Shown here: positions 8,970 through 17,813 of the stretch, piece by piece
How positions within the stretch are numbered: position 1 is the first letter of the stretch
Layout: each line of letters starts with the position of its first letter
Source: CATQHQ01 sp965243805
Lineage (GTDB): Bacteria; Gemmatimonadota; Gemmatimonadetes; Longimicrobiales; Gaopeijiaceae
Length of the DNA stretch: 64,000 nt
Assembly: GCA_965243805.1 (NCBI GenBank)
Contig: OZ251577.1
Coordinates: 3,410,001-3,474,000, forward strand
Direction: 5' to 3'
Position numbers and translations under genes: made by a program
The notes under the pieces: generated by a model
The model's input: only the letters and a program-made list of their open reading frames with translations
Database searches by the model: none
What the model was told of the DNA's origin: nothing

Positions 8970-11066
8970 GTGGTCGTCGCGCTCGTGGACCTCGTTGGCG
9001 CGCTTCGGCTCGTTGGCGTGCTTCGGACGGGGTGTGCCGCTCTGCTCCTGGGCCTCGGGGTGCTTGGCTCGGCCGCCGGGGGCAGCGCAGCCGCGGGACA
9101 GGAGCCGCCGGACACGATGGTCGTCGTCCCGGACTCGCTGGCGCAGGACTCGCTGGCGGTCGGGGACTCGCTGGCCGTCGATTCGGCGGCGGTCGGGGAC
9201 TCGCTGGCCGTCATGGACTCGCTGGCCGTCCCGGACTCGCTGGCCGTCGATACGTTGGCGGGCTCGTCAGCGGACGACTCGGTGGAGGTGGACAGCTTGC
9301 CGCCTCCGGTCCTTCCCTCGCTCCGGGACCCCTTGCCCGCGGGGGCGGCGTCCGGCGTCTGGGAGTGGGACCGCCAGGCGCTGCTGGGGGCCCGGGGCCA
9401 GACGCTGGCCGAGCTGCTGTCGGGCTTGCCCGGGCTGCTGCGCGTCCGCAACGGCGATTACGGCTCGCCGACGGCGGTCCTTCCCGTAGGCTACTCGGGG
9501 GGCGGAACAAGGGTCTATTGGGACGGTGTGGAGCACTTGCCGATGGAAGGATCGGTGCCGGACCTGTCGCGGATCGCCCTCTCGGGGCTGGAACGGGTTC
9601 GGGTAGTGCGCGGGGCGGGGGGCGTGGAGATACACCTCTTCCGACGGGTGCACAGCGATGTGCGGCCCCACTCGCTGATCGAGGCCGGGACCGGCGATCA
9701 GGACACCAACGTGCTGCGAGCCACCTTTTCCCTGCCTCGGGCTCTGGGTGGCAAGGCGTCCCTGGCGATCGACCGCCTGGACACCCAGGGGCGCGAGGAC
9801 CCGGGAGCAAGCACGGGAGCTTGGCTGCGCTACAGCCTCCACCGGGGGGATCGGGGCGGGCTGCGCTTCGAGTACCGGCGGATCGGCTCCCAGCGCACCG
9901 ACACGGCCTTCGCGCCGGAGAGCGCCATACGTTCCGACTGGACGCTCCAGGGAGCTTGGGCGATCCGCCCCGGAGCGGTGGCGGAAGCGTGGGCGACGGG
10001 CGCTTCCATGGCTGCGGGGGACAGCTTGGCGACGTTCCCCTTCTCGGTCGAGAGCCGCAGGCAGTACGGGGCGCGGCTGTCGGCAGCGCGGGGGGTGCTC
10101 TGGGGACGGGCCACGGCGCGCTTCAACGGGGGAGCCGGCGTCCCTGACCGGGTGTTCGCGGTGGAGGGGGCGGGGAGCTCGGCGCGGTGGGGCGGGGCGG
10201 GCGCGCGGCTATGGCAAGAGGGGTGGGCCGGGCGTTCCGGTTCGGGCTACGATCTGCGGGGGTGGTTTTCGCCAGTGTCGTTCGTCCACCTCTTCGCCGA
10301 GCATGGGGACGGCAGCCGCTCCGTGCCCCTGCTGGCGCCGTTGCCCCCCCCGCCGCCCGACTCTGCCGACGAGGCGATGCTGCCCCCGACCGGCGGCGAC
10401 GAAGACGCCGAGTCCGAGCTCCCAGAGGCGCCGAAGAACCGCTTCACCCGCCGCACCGAGACGCGCCTGGGCCTGCGCCTGGCGTGGCGCGGCGCCGAGC
10501 TGTCGGGCGCCCGAGTGTCGGCGGAAGCGGACTCGGTGTGGCCTACCGGACTCCCCTTCGACCGGGGCGGGCTGGTGCTGCCCCAACGCGCCCGGAGCGG
10601 GTGGGAGGCGACAGGCCGCATCCCCCTCTGGCCCCGAGGTCTGTCATTGCGCGGCGCCGTGCAGCTCTGGGACGCTGCCGACTCTACCGCCCTCTACTTC
10701 CCCGACCACCTCTACGACGCCAGCCTGTCGTTCCACCGGACGTTTCTGGCCAGCGGCAACTTCGAGTGGTGGATCGACTTGGGGGTCCAGGGCCGGTCGC
10801 AGATGGACGTGCCCCAGCCGCGTCTGCCCCCGCCGCCGGACGCCCCGGAGGGTGCGGCGCCGACCGACGAATCGCCCGAGTTCGTCCCGTCGCTGGTGCC
10901 CTTCTACCAGGACTGGTACTTCCGCATGCAGCTTCGCATCCTCACGCTGAACATCTTCGTGACTGTGGAGAACCTGACCCTGCGACCCGACAACCAGGAC
11001 GTGCCCGGGCGGCTGCTCCCCGGAACGCGGGGCCTGTACGGCGTGAGGTGGACGCTGTGGAACTGA
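8970..11066 (+). CDS. Outer-membrane protein with TonB-plug-like domain
   Basis: A signal peptide (Leu/Gly/Ala-rich, ending GSAAAGQ) is followed by an acidic Ser/Leu/Ala/Val repeat region. Then comes a plug-like domain (LAELLSGLPGLLRVR ... VRVVRGAGGVEIHLFRR) and about 450 residues of alternating aromatic strands ending in the aromatic-rich tail expected of a beta-barrel. It resembles a TonB-receptor plug joined to a smaller, unusual barrel; no TonB box is obvious. The start is uncertain: GTG 8970, 8985 or 9018 all give a signal peptide, and 9018 gives the most compact one. It ends 10 bp before yicC. The exported substrate or ligand is unknown. Confidence 0.7.
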   Translation: MVVALVDLVGALRLVGVLRTGCAALLLGLGVLGSAAGGSAAAGQEPPDTMVVVPDSLAQDSLAVGDSLAVDSAAVGDSLAVMDSLAVPDSLAVDTLAGSSADDSVEVDSLPPPVLPSLRDPLPAGAASGVWEWDRQALLGARGQTLAELLSGLPGLLRVRNGDYGSPTAVLPVGYSGGGTRVYWDGVEHLPMEGSVPDLSRIALSGLERVRVVRGAGGVEIHLFRRVHSDVRPHSLIEAGTGDQDTNVLRATFSLPRALGGKASLAIDRLDTQGREDPGASTGAWLRYSLHRGDRGGLRFEYRRIGSQRTDTAFAPESAIRSDWTLQGAWAIRPGAVAEAWATGASMAAGDSLATFPFSVESRRQYGARLSAARGVLWGRATARFNGGAGVPDRVFAVEGAGSSARWGGAGARLWQEGWAGRSGSGYDLRGWFSPVSFVHLFAEHGDGSRSVPLLAPLPPPPPDSADEAMLPPTGGDEDAESELPEAPKNRFTRRTETRLGLRLAWRGAELSGARVSAEADSVWPTGLPFDRGGLVLPQRARSGWEATGRIPLWPRGLSLRGAVQLWDAADSTALYFPDHLYDASLSFHRTFLASGNFEWWIDLGVQGRSQMDVPQPRLPPPPDAPEGAAPTDESPEFVPSLVPFYQDWYFRMQLRILTLNIFVTVENLTLRPDNQDVPGRLLPGTRGLYGVRWTLWN
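9131..9261 (+). repeat. Tandem DSLAV-type repeat in outer-membrane protein
   Basis: A degenerate 15-18 bp unit (core gactcgctggccgtc) is repeated about seven times and encodes Asp-Ser-Leu-Ala-Val blocks directly after the signal peptide. It probably forms a flexible acidic linker between the outer membrane and the plug-like domain. Confidence 0.85.
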
Positions 11067-11076
11067 CGCTCCTCCC

Positions 11077-11967
11077 ATGATCCGCAGCATGACGGGCTAC
11101 GGTGCCGCCGAAGCCGAGTTGCCGGGCGGGCGCGTTCTCGTGGTGGAGGCGAGGACCGTCAACCATCGCCACCTGAACTGCACCGTGCGCCTTCCCCAGG
11201 GCTGGGAGGCGATGGAGAACAAGGTGATGGCACGCATCCGGGCGGTCCTCTCTCGCGGGCGGCTATCGCTGTCGGTGGCTTGCCGCGATCCGGAGCACGG
11301 GACGGAGGGCACGCTGGAGCTGGACGTAGAGCGCGCCCGCCGCTACGTGTCGCTCATGCGGGACGCGGCCGAGGAGCTGGGCGTGGCGGGGCGGCTGGAC
11401 GCAAGTACGTTGGCCGGGCTGCCGGGGGTCTTCCGGGTCGAGAAGCGGCCGGTCGGGGCTCCTGGCGACGACGAAGCCCGTGCGCTGGAGTGCATCGGCG
11501 CGGCTTTGGACGGGCTCGTGGAGGCGAGGGAAGCGGAGGGCCGGCGGCTGGAGGCGGCGTTGCGCGAGAGCCTGGGAAGGATCGTGGAGGAGGTGGAGAA
11601 GGTGGAGGCTCGGGCGCCGGAGCGGCTGTTGCGGGAACGGGACCGGTTGCGCGAGCGGGTTCGGCTCCTGGCCGAGTCGGTGGAGGTGGACGAGGACCGG
11701 CTGGCTCGGGACGTGGCGTACCTGGCGGAGAGGTGGGATGTGGCGGAAGAGGTCGTCCGCATGCGGTCCCATGTCGCCCTCTTCCTGGAGACCTTGGACG
11801 GCACGGCGTCGCAGGCCGGCAAGCGCCTGGGCTTCGTCGTCCAGGAGATGAACCGGGAAGCGAACACGATCGGAGCCAAGGCCAACGACGCAGCGATCTC
11901 CGCGTCGGCGGTGGCGATGAAGGAGGAGATGGAGCGGCTTCGGGAGCAGCTGGAGAACGTGGAGTGA
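11077..11967 (+). CDS. yicC: YicC-family endoribonuclease
   Basis: This 296-residue protein begins MIRSMTGYGAAEAELPGG, the hallmark of the YicC N-terminal domain, and ends with the DUF1732 signature (AGKRLGFVVQEMNREANTIGAKA). YicC proteins are RNA endonucleases linked to sRNA turnover and stationary-phase survival. The central part is strongly charged and likely helical. The gene overlaps gmk by 4 bp (GTGA), the widespread yicC-gmk arrangement. Length and motifs are complete. Confidence 0.93.
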   Translation: MIRSMTGYGAAEAELPGGRVLVVEARTVNHRHLNCTVRLPQGWEAMENKVMARIRAVLSRGRLSLSVACRDPEHGTEGTLELDVERARRYVSLMRDAAEELGVAGRLDASTLAGLPGVFRVEKRPVGAPGDDEARALECIGAALDGLVEAREAEGRRLEAALRESLGRIVEEVEKVEARAPERLLRERDRLRERVRLLAESVEVDEDRLARDVAYLAERWDVAEEVVRMRSHVALFLETLDGTASQAGKRLGFVVQEMNREANTIGAKANDAAISASAVAMKEEMERLREQLENVE

Positions 11968-12662
11968 GCGCAGGCGGGCCGTTGGTGCTGGTGGGGCCGT
12001 CGGGCGCGGGCAAGACGACGATCGCCGAGTGCTTGGTGCGCTCCTGGCCGCAACGCTTCGTGCTGTCGGTCTCCGCCACCACCCGCGCACCCCGGACGGG
12101 CGAGCGGAACGGGCGCCAGTACCGGTTTGTCTCCCGGTCGGAGTTCGAAGCGATGATCGAGAACGGGGAGCTGGCCGAGTGGGCGCGGGTCCACGGTCGC
12201 TACTACGGGACGCCGCTGCGGAACCTGGCCGCCGAGGAGTGCGGCGGGAGGACGCCGGTGCTGGACATCGACGTGCAGGGGGCGCGGCAGGTGGCCGAGC
12301 GGGTCGAGGGGGCGATCCAGGTCTTCGTGGTGCCGCCAGGGCCCGAGCAGTGGCTTCGGCGGCTGGCGGGACGGGGCACCGAGACGTCCGGTGAGATCGC
12401 TCGGCGCCTCCGCACGGCGCTGGCCGAACTCGACGCGGCGGCCTCCTTCGAGCGGGTGGTGGTGAACCGGGAGCTGGACCAGGCCGTCGCCGACGTGCTG
12501 GCAGCGGCCGACCCTGTGCGCCGAGAATCTGGGGCCGCCCCGGCGACCGGCGCTCTCCGCCGACGGCTCAGTACTCTCTACCGGCAGCTCGGCGAGGGCG
12601 CGCGTGCCGAGATCGCGCGACTGCAGGCCGCGTCGCGTGCCGCGCCGAGTGCCGGGACTTGA
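11964..12662 (+). CDS. gmk: Guanylate kinase
   Basis: Phosphorylates GMP to GDP. The protein opens with LVLVGPSGAGKTT (P-loop), followed by the GMP-binding segment SATTRAPRTGERNGRQYRF and the GRYYGTP and LDIDVQGARQV motifs. GTG 11964 is chosen because it overlaps the yicC stop and leaves only seven residues before the P-loop strand. The C-terminal 50 residues after the kinase fold are Ala/Arg-rich and extend beyond the usual length. It lies in the common yicC-gmk-rpoZ-coaBC order. Confidence 0.95.
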   Translation: MSAGGPLVLVGPSGAGKTTIAECLVRSWPQRFVLSVSATTRAPRTGERNGRQYRFVSRSEFEAMIENGELAEWARVHGRYYGTPLRNLAAEECGGRTPVLDIDVQGARQVAERVEGAIQVFVVPPGPEQWLRRLAGRGTETSGEIARRLRTALAELDAAASFERVVVNRELDQAVADVLAAADPVRRESGAAPATGALRRRLSTLYRQLGEGARAEIARLQAASRAAPSAGT

Positions 12663-12671
12663 CCGACCTGC

Positions 12672-12677
12672 TATCTT
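12672..12677 (+). promoter_or_regulatory. Putative -10 element (TATCTT) of rpoZ
   Basis: TATCTT ends 7 nt before the rpoZ ATG, so initiation from it would start at or next to the start codon, giving a leaderless or near-leaderless transcript. No good -35 lies 16-18 bp upstream. No Shine-Dalgarno sequence is visible between the element and the ATG. Confidence 0.35.
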
Positions 12678-12684
12678 GCCCGTC

Positions 12685-12903
12685 ATGAGAGTCTTCACAA
12701 CCGACGAAGTCGCGGAGAACAACGACAGCAAGTACCTGGGCGTGTTCGTGGCCGCCAAGTACGCCCGAGAGCTCAACCTTCTTCCCAGCGACCCGGTCCT
12801 CGTGGGCGATCAGAAGAAGCTGTCCACGCGGGCGTTGGAGGCGATCACCTCGGGCCAAGTGGAGTACCGCTTGGTCGAGCGCCGCCCCAAGAACCCGGTC
12901 TAG
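12685..12903 (+). CDS. rpoZ: RNA polymerase omega subunit
   Basis: A 72-residue omega subunit, which helps fold and hold beta-prime in RNA polymerase. The core helix SKYLGVFVAAKYARELN and the following STRALEAITSGQVEYRLVE match the short omega form. An in-frame ATG 81 bp further upstream lies inside gmk and would add a basic non-omega leader, so ATG 12685 is preferred. It sits between gmk and coaBC, the usual place. Confidence 0.9.
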   Translation: MRVFTTDEVAENNDSKYLGVFVAAKYARELNLLPSDPVLVGDQKKLSTRALEAITSGQVEYRLVERRPKNPV

Positions 12904-12910
12904 CCCGCCG

Positions 12911-14170
12911 GTGTCGTCCGGCGCCTACTTCCCGCCCCGGGAGCCCGTGGCCCCGTGGAAGGGCCGTCGCGTGGTGCTGGGGGTTTGCGGCGGCGTCTCG
13001 GCGTACAAGGTCGTCCAGGTCGCCCGCGATCTGACCCTCCTGGGGGCCGCCGTGGACGTGGTGCTCACGGAGGCCGCTCGCCACTTCGTCACGCCGCTCG
13101 CCTTCGAGGGGGTGACGGGACGCCGCCCCGTCGCGGACCCGTTCTCGACCCGTGGCGCCGCGCTCCACGTCGAGCTGGCCCGGAGGGCTGACTGCGTGTG
13201 CATCGCGCCGGCCACGGCGGACTTCATGGCCCGTGCCGCTGCGGGACGAGCCTCCGACCTGCCCTCGGCGGTCCTGCTGGCCACCGCCGCCCCGACGCTC
13301 TTCGTGCCCGCCATGAACGGGCGCATGTTCGCTCATCCCCAGACCCAGCTGAATGTCGCCCACCTGGAGGAGGCCCTTGGCTACCGGCGAGTCGGACCCA
13401 GCGAGGGCGAGTTGGCGGTGGGCGAAGGGTGGGGCGGGGGCAGGATGGCGGAGCCCCGCGAGATTGTGGAGGAGGTGGGGCGCGCTCTGTCGAAGGGACG
13501 CTCGTCGATGGATGGGAAGCGGGTGCTGGTGACGGCCGGCCCCACCCGGGAGCCGCTTGATCCGGTCCGCTACCTGGGGAACCGTTCCTCGGGTCGCATG
13601 GGGTACGCCTTGGCGGCGGCCGCGTGGTGCCGGGGCGCGGAAGTGACGCTGGTGACGGGTCCCACCGCGCTGCTTCCTCCCCACGGGGCCGATGTGGTTC
13701 GGGCGGAGACCGCCGTGGAGATGCGCGACGCCGTGCTCGACCGAGCCGCCGAAGCCGACGTGGCGGTCTTTGCCGCCGCGGTGGCCGACTACCGTCCCGT
13801 CTCTCCGTCCGAGGCCAAGATCAAGCGCAACGAGGCGGGGGACCAGTTGCCGGTCGGTTTGGCGGTCAACCCGGACGTTGCGGGGGAGGCGTTGGGCGTC
13901 GTTGCGCCCGAGTGCGTGTCGGTTGGCTTCGCCCTGGAGACATCCTCCCGCTTGGTGGAGTGTGCCCGGGAGAAGATGGCCGCCAAGGGGTTCGACATCG
14001 TGGTGGCCAACCCGGCGTGCGAGGAAGGTGCCGGCTTCGAGGCCGCCACCAACCGAGTGGTCGTCGTGACTGGCGAGAACGAGCTGCACGAGGAGCTTCC
14101 CCTGATGCACAAGGCCGTGGTCGCCGGGGCCATACTGGACTTGGTCGAAGAGAAGATCGAGAGCCGTTGA
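12911..14170 (+). CDS. coaBC: Bifunctional phosphopantothenoylcysteine decarboxylase/synthetase
   Basis: Carries out two steps of coenzyme A synthesis: ligation of cysteine to 4'-phosphopantothenate (CoaB) and decarboxylation to 4'-phosphopantetheine (CoaC). The N-terminal flavoprotein domain contains VCGGVSAYKV, the APATADFMAR segment and the PAMN motif (FVPAMNGRMF). The C-terminal synthetase begins GKRVLVTAGPTREPLDPVR and keeps NRSSGRMG and KIKRNE. It starts at GTG 12911, 7 bp after rpoZ, and is 419 residues, normal for the family. Its last codons overlap the udg start. Confidence 0.95.
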   Translation: MSSGAYFPPREPVAPWKGRRVVLGVCGGVSAYKVVQVARDLTLLGAAVDVVLTEAARHFVTPLAFEGVTGRRPVADPFSTRGAALHVELARRADCVCIAPATADFMARAAAGRASDLPSAVLLATAAPTLFVPAMNGRMFAHPQTQLNVAHLEEALGYRRVGPSEGELAVGEGWGGGRMAEPREIVEEVGRALSKGRSSMDGKRVLVTAGPTREPLDPVRYLGNRSSGRMGYALAAAAWCRGAEVTLVTGPTALLPPHGADVVRAETAVEMRDAVLDRAAEADVAVFAAAVADYRPVSPSEAKIKRNEAGDQLPVGLAVNPDVAGEALGVVAPECVSVGFALETSSRLVECAREKMAAKGFDIVVANPACEEGAGFEAATNRVVVVTGENELHEELPLMHKAVVAGAILDLVEEKIESR

Positions 14171-15009
14171 GTAGCGGGAGGGGCCTGCTGGCGGCCTACC
14201 TCGACCAGCGGCGACGGATGGGCGAACCGGGAATCGTTCCGGCGAGCATCGCTCCGCGCCGGCTGGCTGAACTGGCCAGGGGGTCGCGCTCCGCGAGTTC
14301 CGGGGCGCGAGCGAATGCGGGGTCGCGCATCGGTGCGGACGGTTCCACGGGTCGGCGGCTTCCGGCGCATCGTCCCCGCGTTGCGGCCGGTGGCGTGGCA
14401 GGCCGTGGCGTTGCGGCCCGTGCCGATGCAGCCCGCGCCGATGCCCCGAGCGTCGAGAACCTCGGCTACGACGAGCTGCGGGAGGTCGCTCTGGGGTGCA
14501 CTCGCTGCCGGCTCGCCGACACGCGCACCAACGTCGCATTCGCCGACGGCAACCCGAAGGGGCGGTTGATGGTGGTTGGCGAGGCCCCCGGCGCCCAGGA
14601 GGACGCCACGGGGCTGCCCTTCGTCGGACAGGCGGGCAAGTTGCTGGACCTGATGCTGGCCTCGGTGGGCCTTTCGCGGAAGGATTCGGTGTACATCTGC
14701 AACGTGCTCAAGTGCCGTCCACCGGGGAACCGGAACCCGGAGTCCGACGAGATCGAAGCGTGCGCGGGGTTCCTGAGGCGCCAGATCGAGCTGGTGGCTC
14801 CGGAGGCCGTCCTGGCCGCGGGCACCTTCGCCGCCAAGTGGCTCACGTCGTCCAAGAAGACGCTGGGCAGGTTGCGCGGCGAGGTGCACAGCTACCACGG
14901 GGCGCCGCTTGTGGTCACCTACCATCCGGCTGCCCTGCTGAGGAACCCGGGTTGGACGCGGCCCGCGTGGGACGACCTTCAGCTGTTGCGCCAGGTGATG
15001 GAGCGATGA
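14167..15009 (+). CDS. Iron-sulfur uracil-DNA glycosylase (family 4/5 type)
   Basis: Removes uracil from DNA. The protein has the type 4 UDG pattern: LGCTRCRLADTR with two cluster cysteines, GEAPGAQEDATGLPFVG (motif A), CNVLKCRPPGNRNP, CAGFLRRQ, and VTYHPAALLRNP as the C-terminal catalytic loop. TTG 14167 overlaps the coaBC stop; starting there gives LLAAYLDQRRRMGEPGI, a plausible family N terminus. Between residues 35 and 95 there is a low-complexity Ala/Arg/Ser insertion. It ends in an ATGA overlap with dnaB. Confidence 0.85.
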   Translation: MSSGRGLLAAYLDQRRRMGEPGIVPASIAPRRLAELARGSRSASSGARANAGSRIGADGSTGRRLPAHRPRVAAGGVAGRGVAARADAARADAPSVENLGYDELREVALGCTRCRLADTRTNVAFADGNPKGRLMVVGEAPGAQEDATGLPFVGQAGKLLDLMLASVGLSRKDSVYICNVLKCRPPGNRNPESDEIEACAGFLRRQIELVAPEAVLAAGTFAAKWLTSSKKTLGRLRGEVHSYHGAPLVVTYHPAALLRNPGWTRPAWDDLQLLRQVMER

Positions 15010-16439
15010 ACGGCGTTCCCGCGTCCCCGGCTGTCGAGCCCCTGGGCGTCGGCCTCGTAGCGGGGGCCGATGTCGGTGCGACCCACGACCGGCAGCCGCC
15101 CTTCTCGCCGGAGGCAGAGGCGTCGGTACTGGGCGGAATGCTGATCGACGGAGACGCGGTGGCCAAGGCCATCGAGGTCCTGGACGACTCCATGTTCTAC
15201 CGCGAGGCCCACCGGCGGCTCTTCCGAGCGATGGGAAGGCTCTTCGAGCGGGGCGGCGTGGTGGACGTGATCACCGTCTCCGAGGAGCTGAAAAAGACTC
15301 GCGACCTGGAGGGGGCGGGCGGCTACGAGTACCTCTCCTCGCTGCTCGACGCCGTGCCCACCGCCGCGAATCTGGAGTACCACGCCCGCATCGTGCGGGA
15401 GAAGGCGATCCTACGGCGCTTGGTGGAGGCGTCCCACGCGATCGTGCGCGACGTGCACGAACCGGGCGAGCGCACCGTCGAGGAGATCCTTGACCAAGCG
15501 GAGCAGCGGGTCTTTCGCGTCTCCGAGTCCCGGGACAAGGAGGGCTTCGTCTGGATCAAGGAAGTCCTGTACCCGGTCTTCGAGCAGATCGAGCGGCTCC
15601 AGGACTCGGGCACCGACATCCCCGGTCTGCCGACGGGCTTCAGGGACTTGGACGTGATGACCACCGGGCTGCAACCGGGCGATCTGACGATCGTGGCGGC
15701 CCGGCCGGCGATGGGGAAGACCTCGTGGGTGCTGAACGTGGCCCAGTCGGTGGCGATCGAACACGAGGTGCCAGTGGCGATCTTCAGCTTGGAGATGTCG
15801 AAGGAGCAGTTGGTTCAGCGCTTCCTGTGCGCCGAGGGTCGCGTGGACGCCCAGCGGTTGCGTCGCGGCAAGCTGGCCCACGACGAGTACCAGCGGCTGG
15901 CCCGGGCCGCCGGACTGCTGAACACGGCGCCGATCTGGATCGACGACGCGGCGACCGCCAACGTACTGGAGACGAAGGCGAAGGCGCGCCGACTCAAGGC
16001 CGAGGCCGATGTGGGCCTGATCGTGGTGGACTACATCCAGCTGATGGCCGGAGCCAAGCGCACCGACAGCCGGGTGCAGGAGGTCAGCGAGATTTCCAGG
16101 GGACTGAAGGCGATGGCCAGGGAGCTTGAAGTGCCTGTGATCGCCCTCAGCCAGCTGAGCCGTGCGCCGGAGCAGCGGCCCGACCGACGGCCCCAGCTCT
16201 CCGACCTTCGAGAGAGCGGCTCCATCGAACAGGACGCGGACCTGGTCATGTTCCTGTACCGCCCCGAGTACTACCACGGTCCCACCGACAAGGACGGCAA
16301 CTCCCTGGAGGGGAAGACCGAGCTGATGGTGGCCAAGCAGCGGAACGGCCCTACGGGGAACGTGGACCTGTTCTTTCACAAGGCGTATACGCGCTTCGAC
16401 TCGGTGGCCCGCGGCCCGGAGCCGCCCGATGCCGTCTGA
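15006..16439 (+). CDS. dnaB: Replicative DNA helicase DnaB
   Basis: The hexameric helicase that unwinds DNA at the replication fork. The N-terminal domain (PFSPEAEASVLGGMLID) is followed by the RecA-like motor with Walker A (ARPAMGKTSWVLN), the IFSLEMSKEQL segment, Walker B (LIVVDYIQLM), ALSQLSR, and the ESGSIEQDADLVMFLYR arginine-finger region. At 477 residues it is full length. ATG 15006 overlaps the udg stop. A 28-residue Pro/Val-rich leader precedes the conserved start of the domain. No intein is present. Confidence 0.96.
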   Translation: MNGVPASPAVEPLGVGLVAGADVGATHDRQPPFSPEAEASVLGGMLIDGDAVAKAIEVLDDSMFYREAHRRLFRAMGRLFERGGVVDVITVSEELKKTRDLEGAGGYEYLSSLLDAVPTAANLEYHARIVREKAILRRLVEASHAIVRDVHEPGERTVEEILDQAEQRVFRVSESRDKEGFVWIKEVLYPVFEQIERLQDSGTDIPGLPTGFRDLDVMTTGLQPGDLTIVAARPAMGKTSWVLNVAQSVAIEHEVPVAIFSLEMSKEQLVQRFLCAEGRVDAQRLRRGKLAHDEYQRLARAAGLLNTAPIWIDDAATANVLETKAKARRLKAEADVGLIVVDYIQLMAGAKRTDSRVQEVSEISRGLKAMARELEVPVIALSQLSRAPEQRPDRRPQLSDLRESGSIEQDADLVMFLYRPEYYHGPTDKDGNSLEGKTELMVAKQRNGPTGNVDLFFHKAYTRFDSVARGPEPPDAV

Positions 16440-17169
16440 CTCGACCCGGCGTGCTGACTCTGGTGCCGGTGGCGTGCTGGTTCTGGTGCCGGCGGCGGGG
16501 TCGGGCGAGCGGATGGGGGGTGTCCGTAAGCCCTGGATTGAGCTGGCGGGTCGGCCGGTGCTGGCATGGGCGCTGGCACCGTTTCTGGCTCGCGACGACG
16601 TGGTGGAAGTGGTGGTCGCAACGGGAGACGGCAGCTTGCCGTCGGTTGGCAGGACCTGGGACCGGCGCGTCCAGGTCGTTCGGGGTGGGAGCACACGCTT
16701 CGAGTCGGTGGGTCGGGCGTTCGAAGCCGCGCGCTCCCGCAGTGCGGATGCCGTGCGCTCCTGCGATGCGCGTCTGGTCGCGGTACACGACGGGGCTCGC
16801 CCCTTTGCATCTGCCCAGGTGGTGGAGTCCTGCGTTCGGACCGCTCGGTCGGGCGTGGTGGCGGTGGCGGGGGTGCCGGCGGTGGACACGATCAAGCGGA
16901 CGGACGGCGGGCAGGGAGTCGCGGAGACGCCGCCGCGGGATCGGCTGTGGTACGCACAGACGCCGCAAGTCTTCCCCTGGGGGGTTTTCGAGCGGGCGTT
17001 GGCCCAGTGTCGCGACCGGGGCGGTTCGCCCACCGACGATGCGGAGATGGCCGAGACCCTGGAAGGCGTCCAAGTGCGGATGGTGCCGGCCTCCCGTCGC
17101 AATTTGAAGATCACAACCGAAGACGATCTCATTGTAGCTAATGCCTTTATTGCAAAAGGAGTTGCATGA
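16429..17169 (+). CDS. ispD: MEP cytidylyltransferase IspD
   Basis: Transfers CMP to 2-C-methyl-D-erythritol 4-phosphate in the non-mevalonate isoprenoid pathway. Seen are the nucleotide-binding loop VPAAGSGERMGG with the following Lys, VHDGARPF, TIKRT, YAQTPQ, and the C-terminal SRRNLKITTEDDL. The ATG overlaps dnaB by 11 bp. The last 70 bp are strikingly AT-rich compared with the rest of the gene and merge into the tsaC start. Confidence 0.93.
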   Translation: MPSDSTRRADSGAGGVLVLVPAAGSGERMGGVRKPWIELAGRPVLAWALAPFLARDDVVEVVVATGDGSLPSVGRTWDRRVQVVRGGSTRFESVGRAFEAARSRSADAVRSCDARLVAVHDGARPFASAQVVESCVRTARSGVVAVAGVPAVDTIKRTDGGQGVAETPPRDRLWYAQTPQVFPWGVFERALAQCRDRGGSPTDDAEMAETLEGVQVRMVPASRRNLKITTEDDLIVANAFIAKGVA

Positions 17170-17813
17170 TGAGTTGCATGATGTTATCTAATGAACAACT
17201 TGAGATTGCGGCGCGCCGGCTTGCACAGGGCGAATTGGTGGTGCACCCGACCGAAGCCGCCTACGGGATCGGCGGCTTGCTGGACTCTCGCCCGTTGGCG
17301 GCGCTGGCTCGTCTGAAGGACCGGCGGTCCCAAGGGTTCGTCGTCCTCGTGCCTTCGCTGGAGATGGTGGGGCGGCGGCTGGGCTCGGTGGGCTGGGCGT
17401 TGGCCCAGGCGTTCTGGCCGGGTCCGCTGACGATGGTCGTGGACGATCCCGAGGACCGCTTCCCGCCCGGCGCGAAGGCGGCCGACGGTTCGGTGGCGCT
17501 TCGGGTGCCGGGCCACCCGGTCGTGCAGGCGCTTCTCTCGCGACTGGGCCGACCGATCACGTCCACGTCGGCCAACCGGCCCGGCGAGCCGCCCGCCACC
17601 ACGGCCCACGCCGCCCGGCGGGCCGCCCACACCATGGGGCGCGAGCTCTTCGCGCTGGACGCCGGCCCGCTGCCCGGCGGCAAGACCTCGACGCTGGTGC
17701 GCCTGCCTACCGGTGCCGGCGTTGCGCCTGTGGTGCTGCGCCATGGGGCCGTGCCCGCCGAGGCGATCCAGGCCGTGGCTCGGGAGGCCGGGGCCCGGGA
17801 GGCGGAGCCGTGA
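17166..17813 (+). CDS. tsaC: Threonylcarbamoyl-AMP synthase (YrdC/Sua5 domain)
   Basis: Makes threonylcarbamoyl-AMP from Thr, bicarbonate and ATP for the t6A37 modification of ANN-decoding tRNAs. The protein carries VVHPTEAAYGIGGLLDSRP, the KDRRSQGFVVLV segment, a GPLTMV strand and the ITSTSANRPGEPP motif of the YrdC fold. No Sua5 C-terminal domain is present, so it is the short TsaC form. The start is ambiguous: an 11-bp direct repeat (gttgcatgatg, at 17161 and 17173) supplies several ATGs. ATG 17166 overlaps the ispD stop. Confidence 0.9.
   Translation: MMSCMMLSNEQLEIAARRLAQGELVVHPTEAAYGIGGLLDSRPLAALARLKDRRSQGFVVLVPSLEMVGRRLGSVGWALAQAFWPGPLTMVVDDPEDRFPPGAKAADGSVALRVPGHPVVQALLSRLGRPITSTSANRPGEPPATTAHAARRAAHTMGRELFALDAGPLPGGKTSTLVRLPTGAGVAPVVLRHGAVPAEAIQAVAREAGAREAEP

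Noticed and set aside
12659..12677. TTGACC plus TATCTT as a full rpoZ promoter
   Set aside because: The two elements are only 7 bp apart, far too close for a sigma-70 promoter. Only the -10 is kept as a low-confidence feature.
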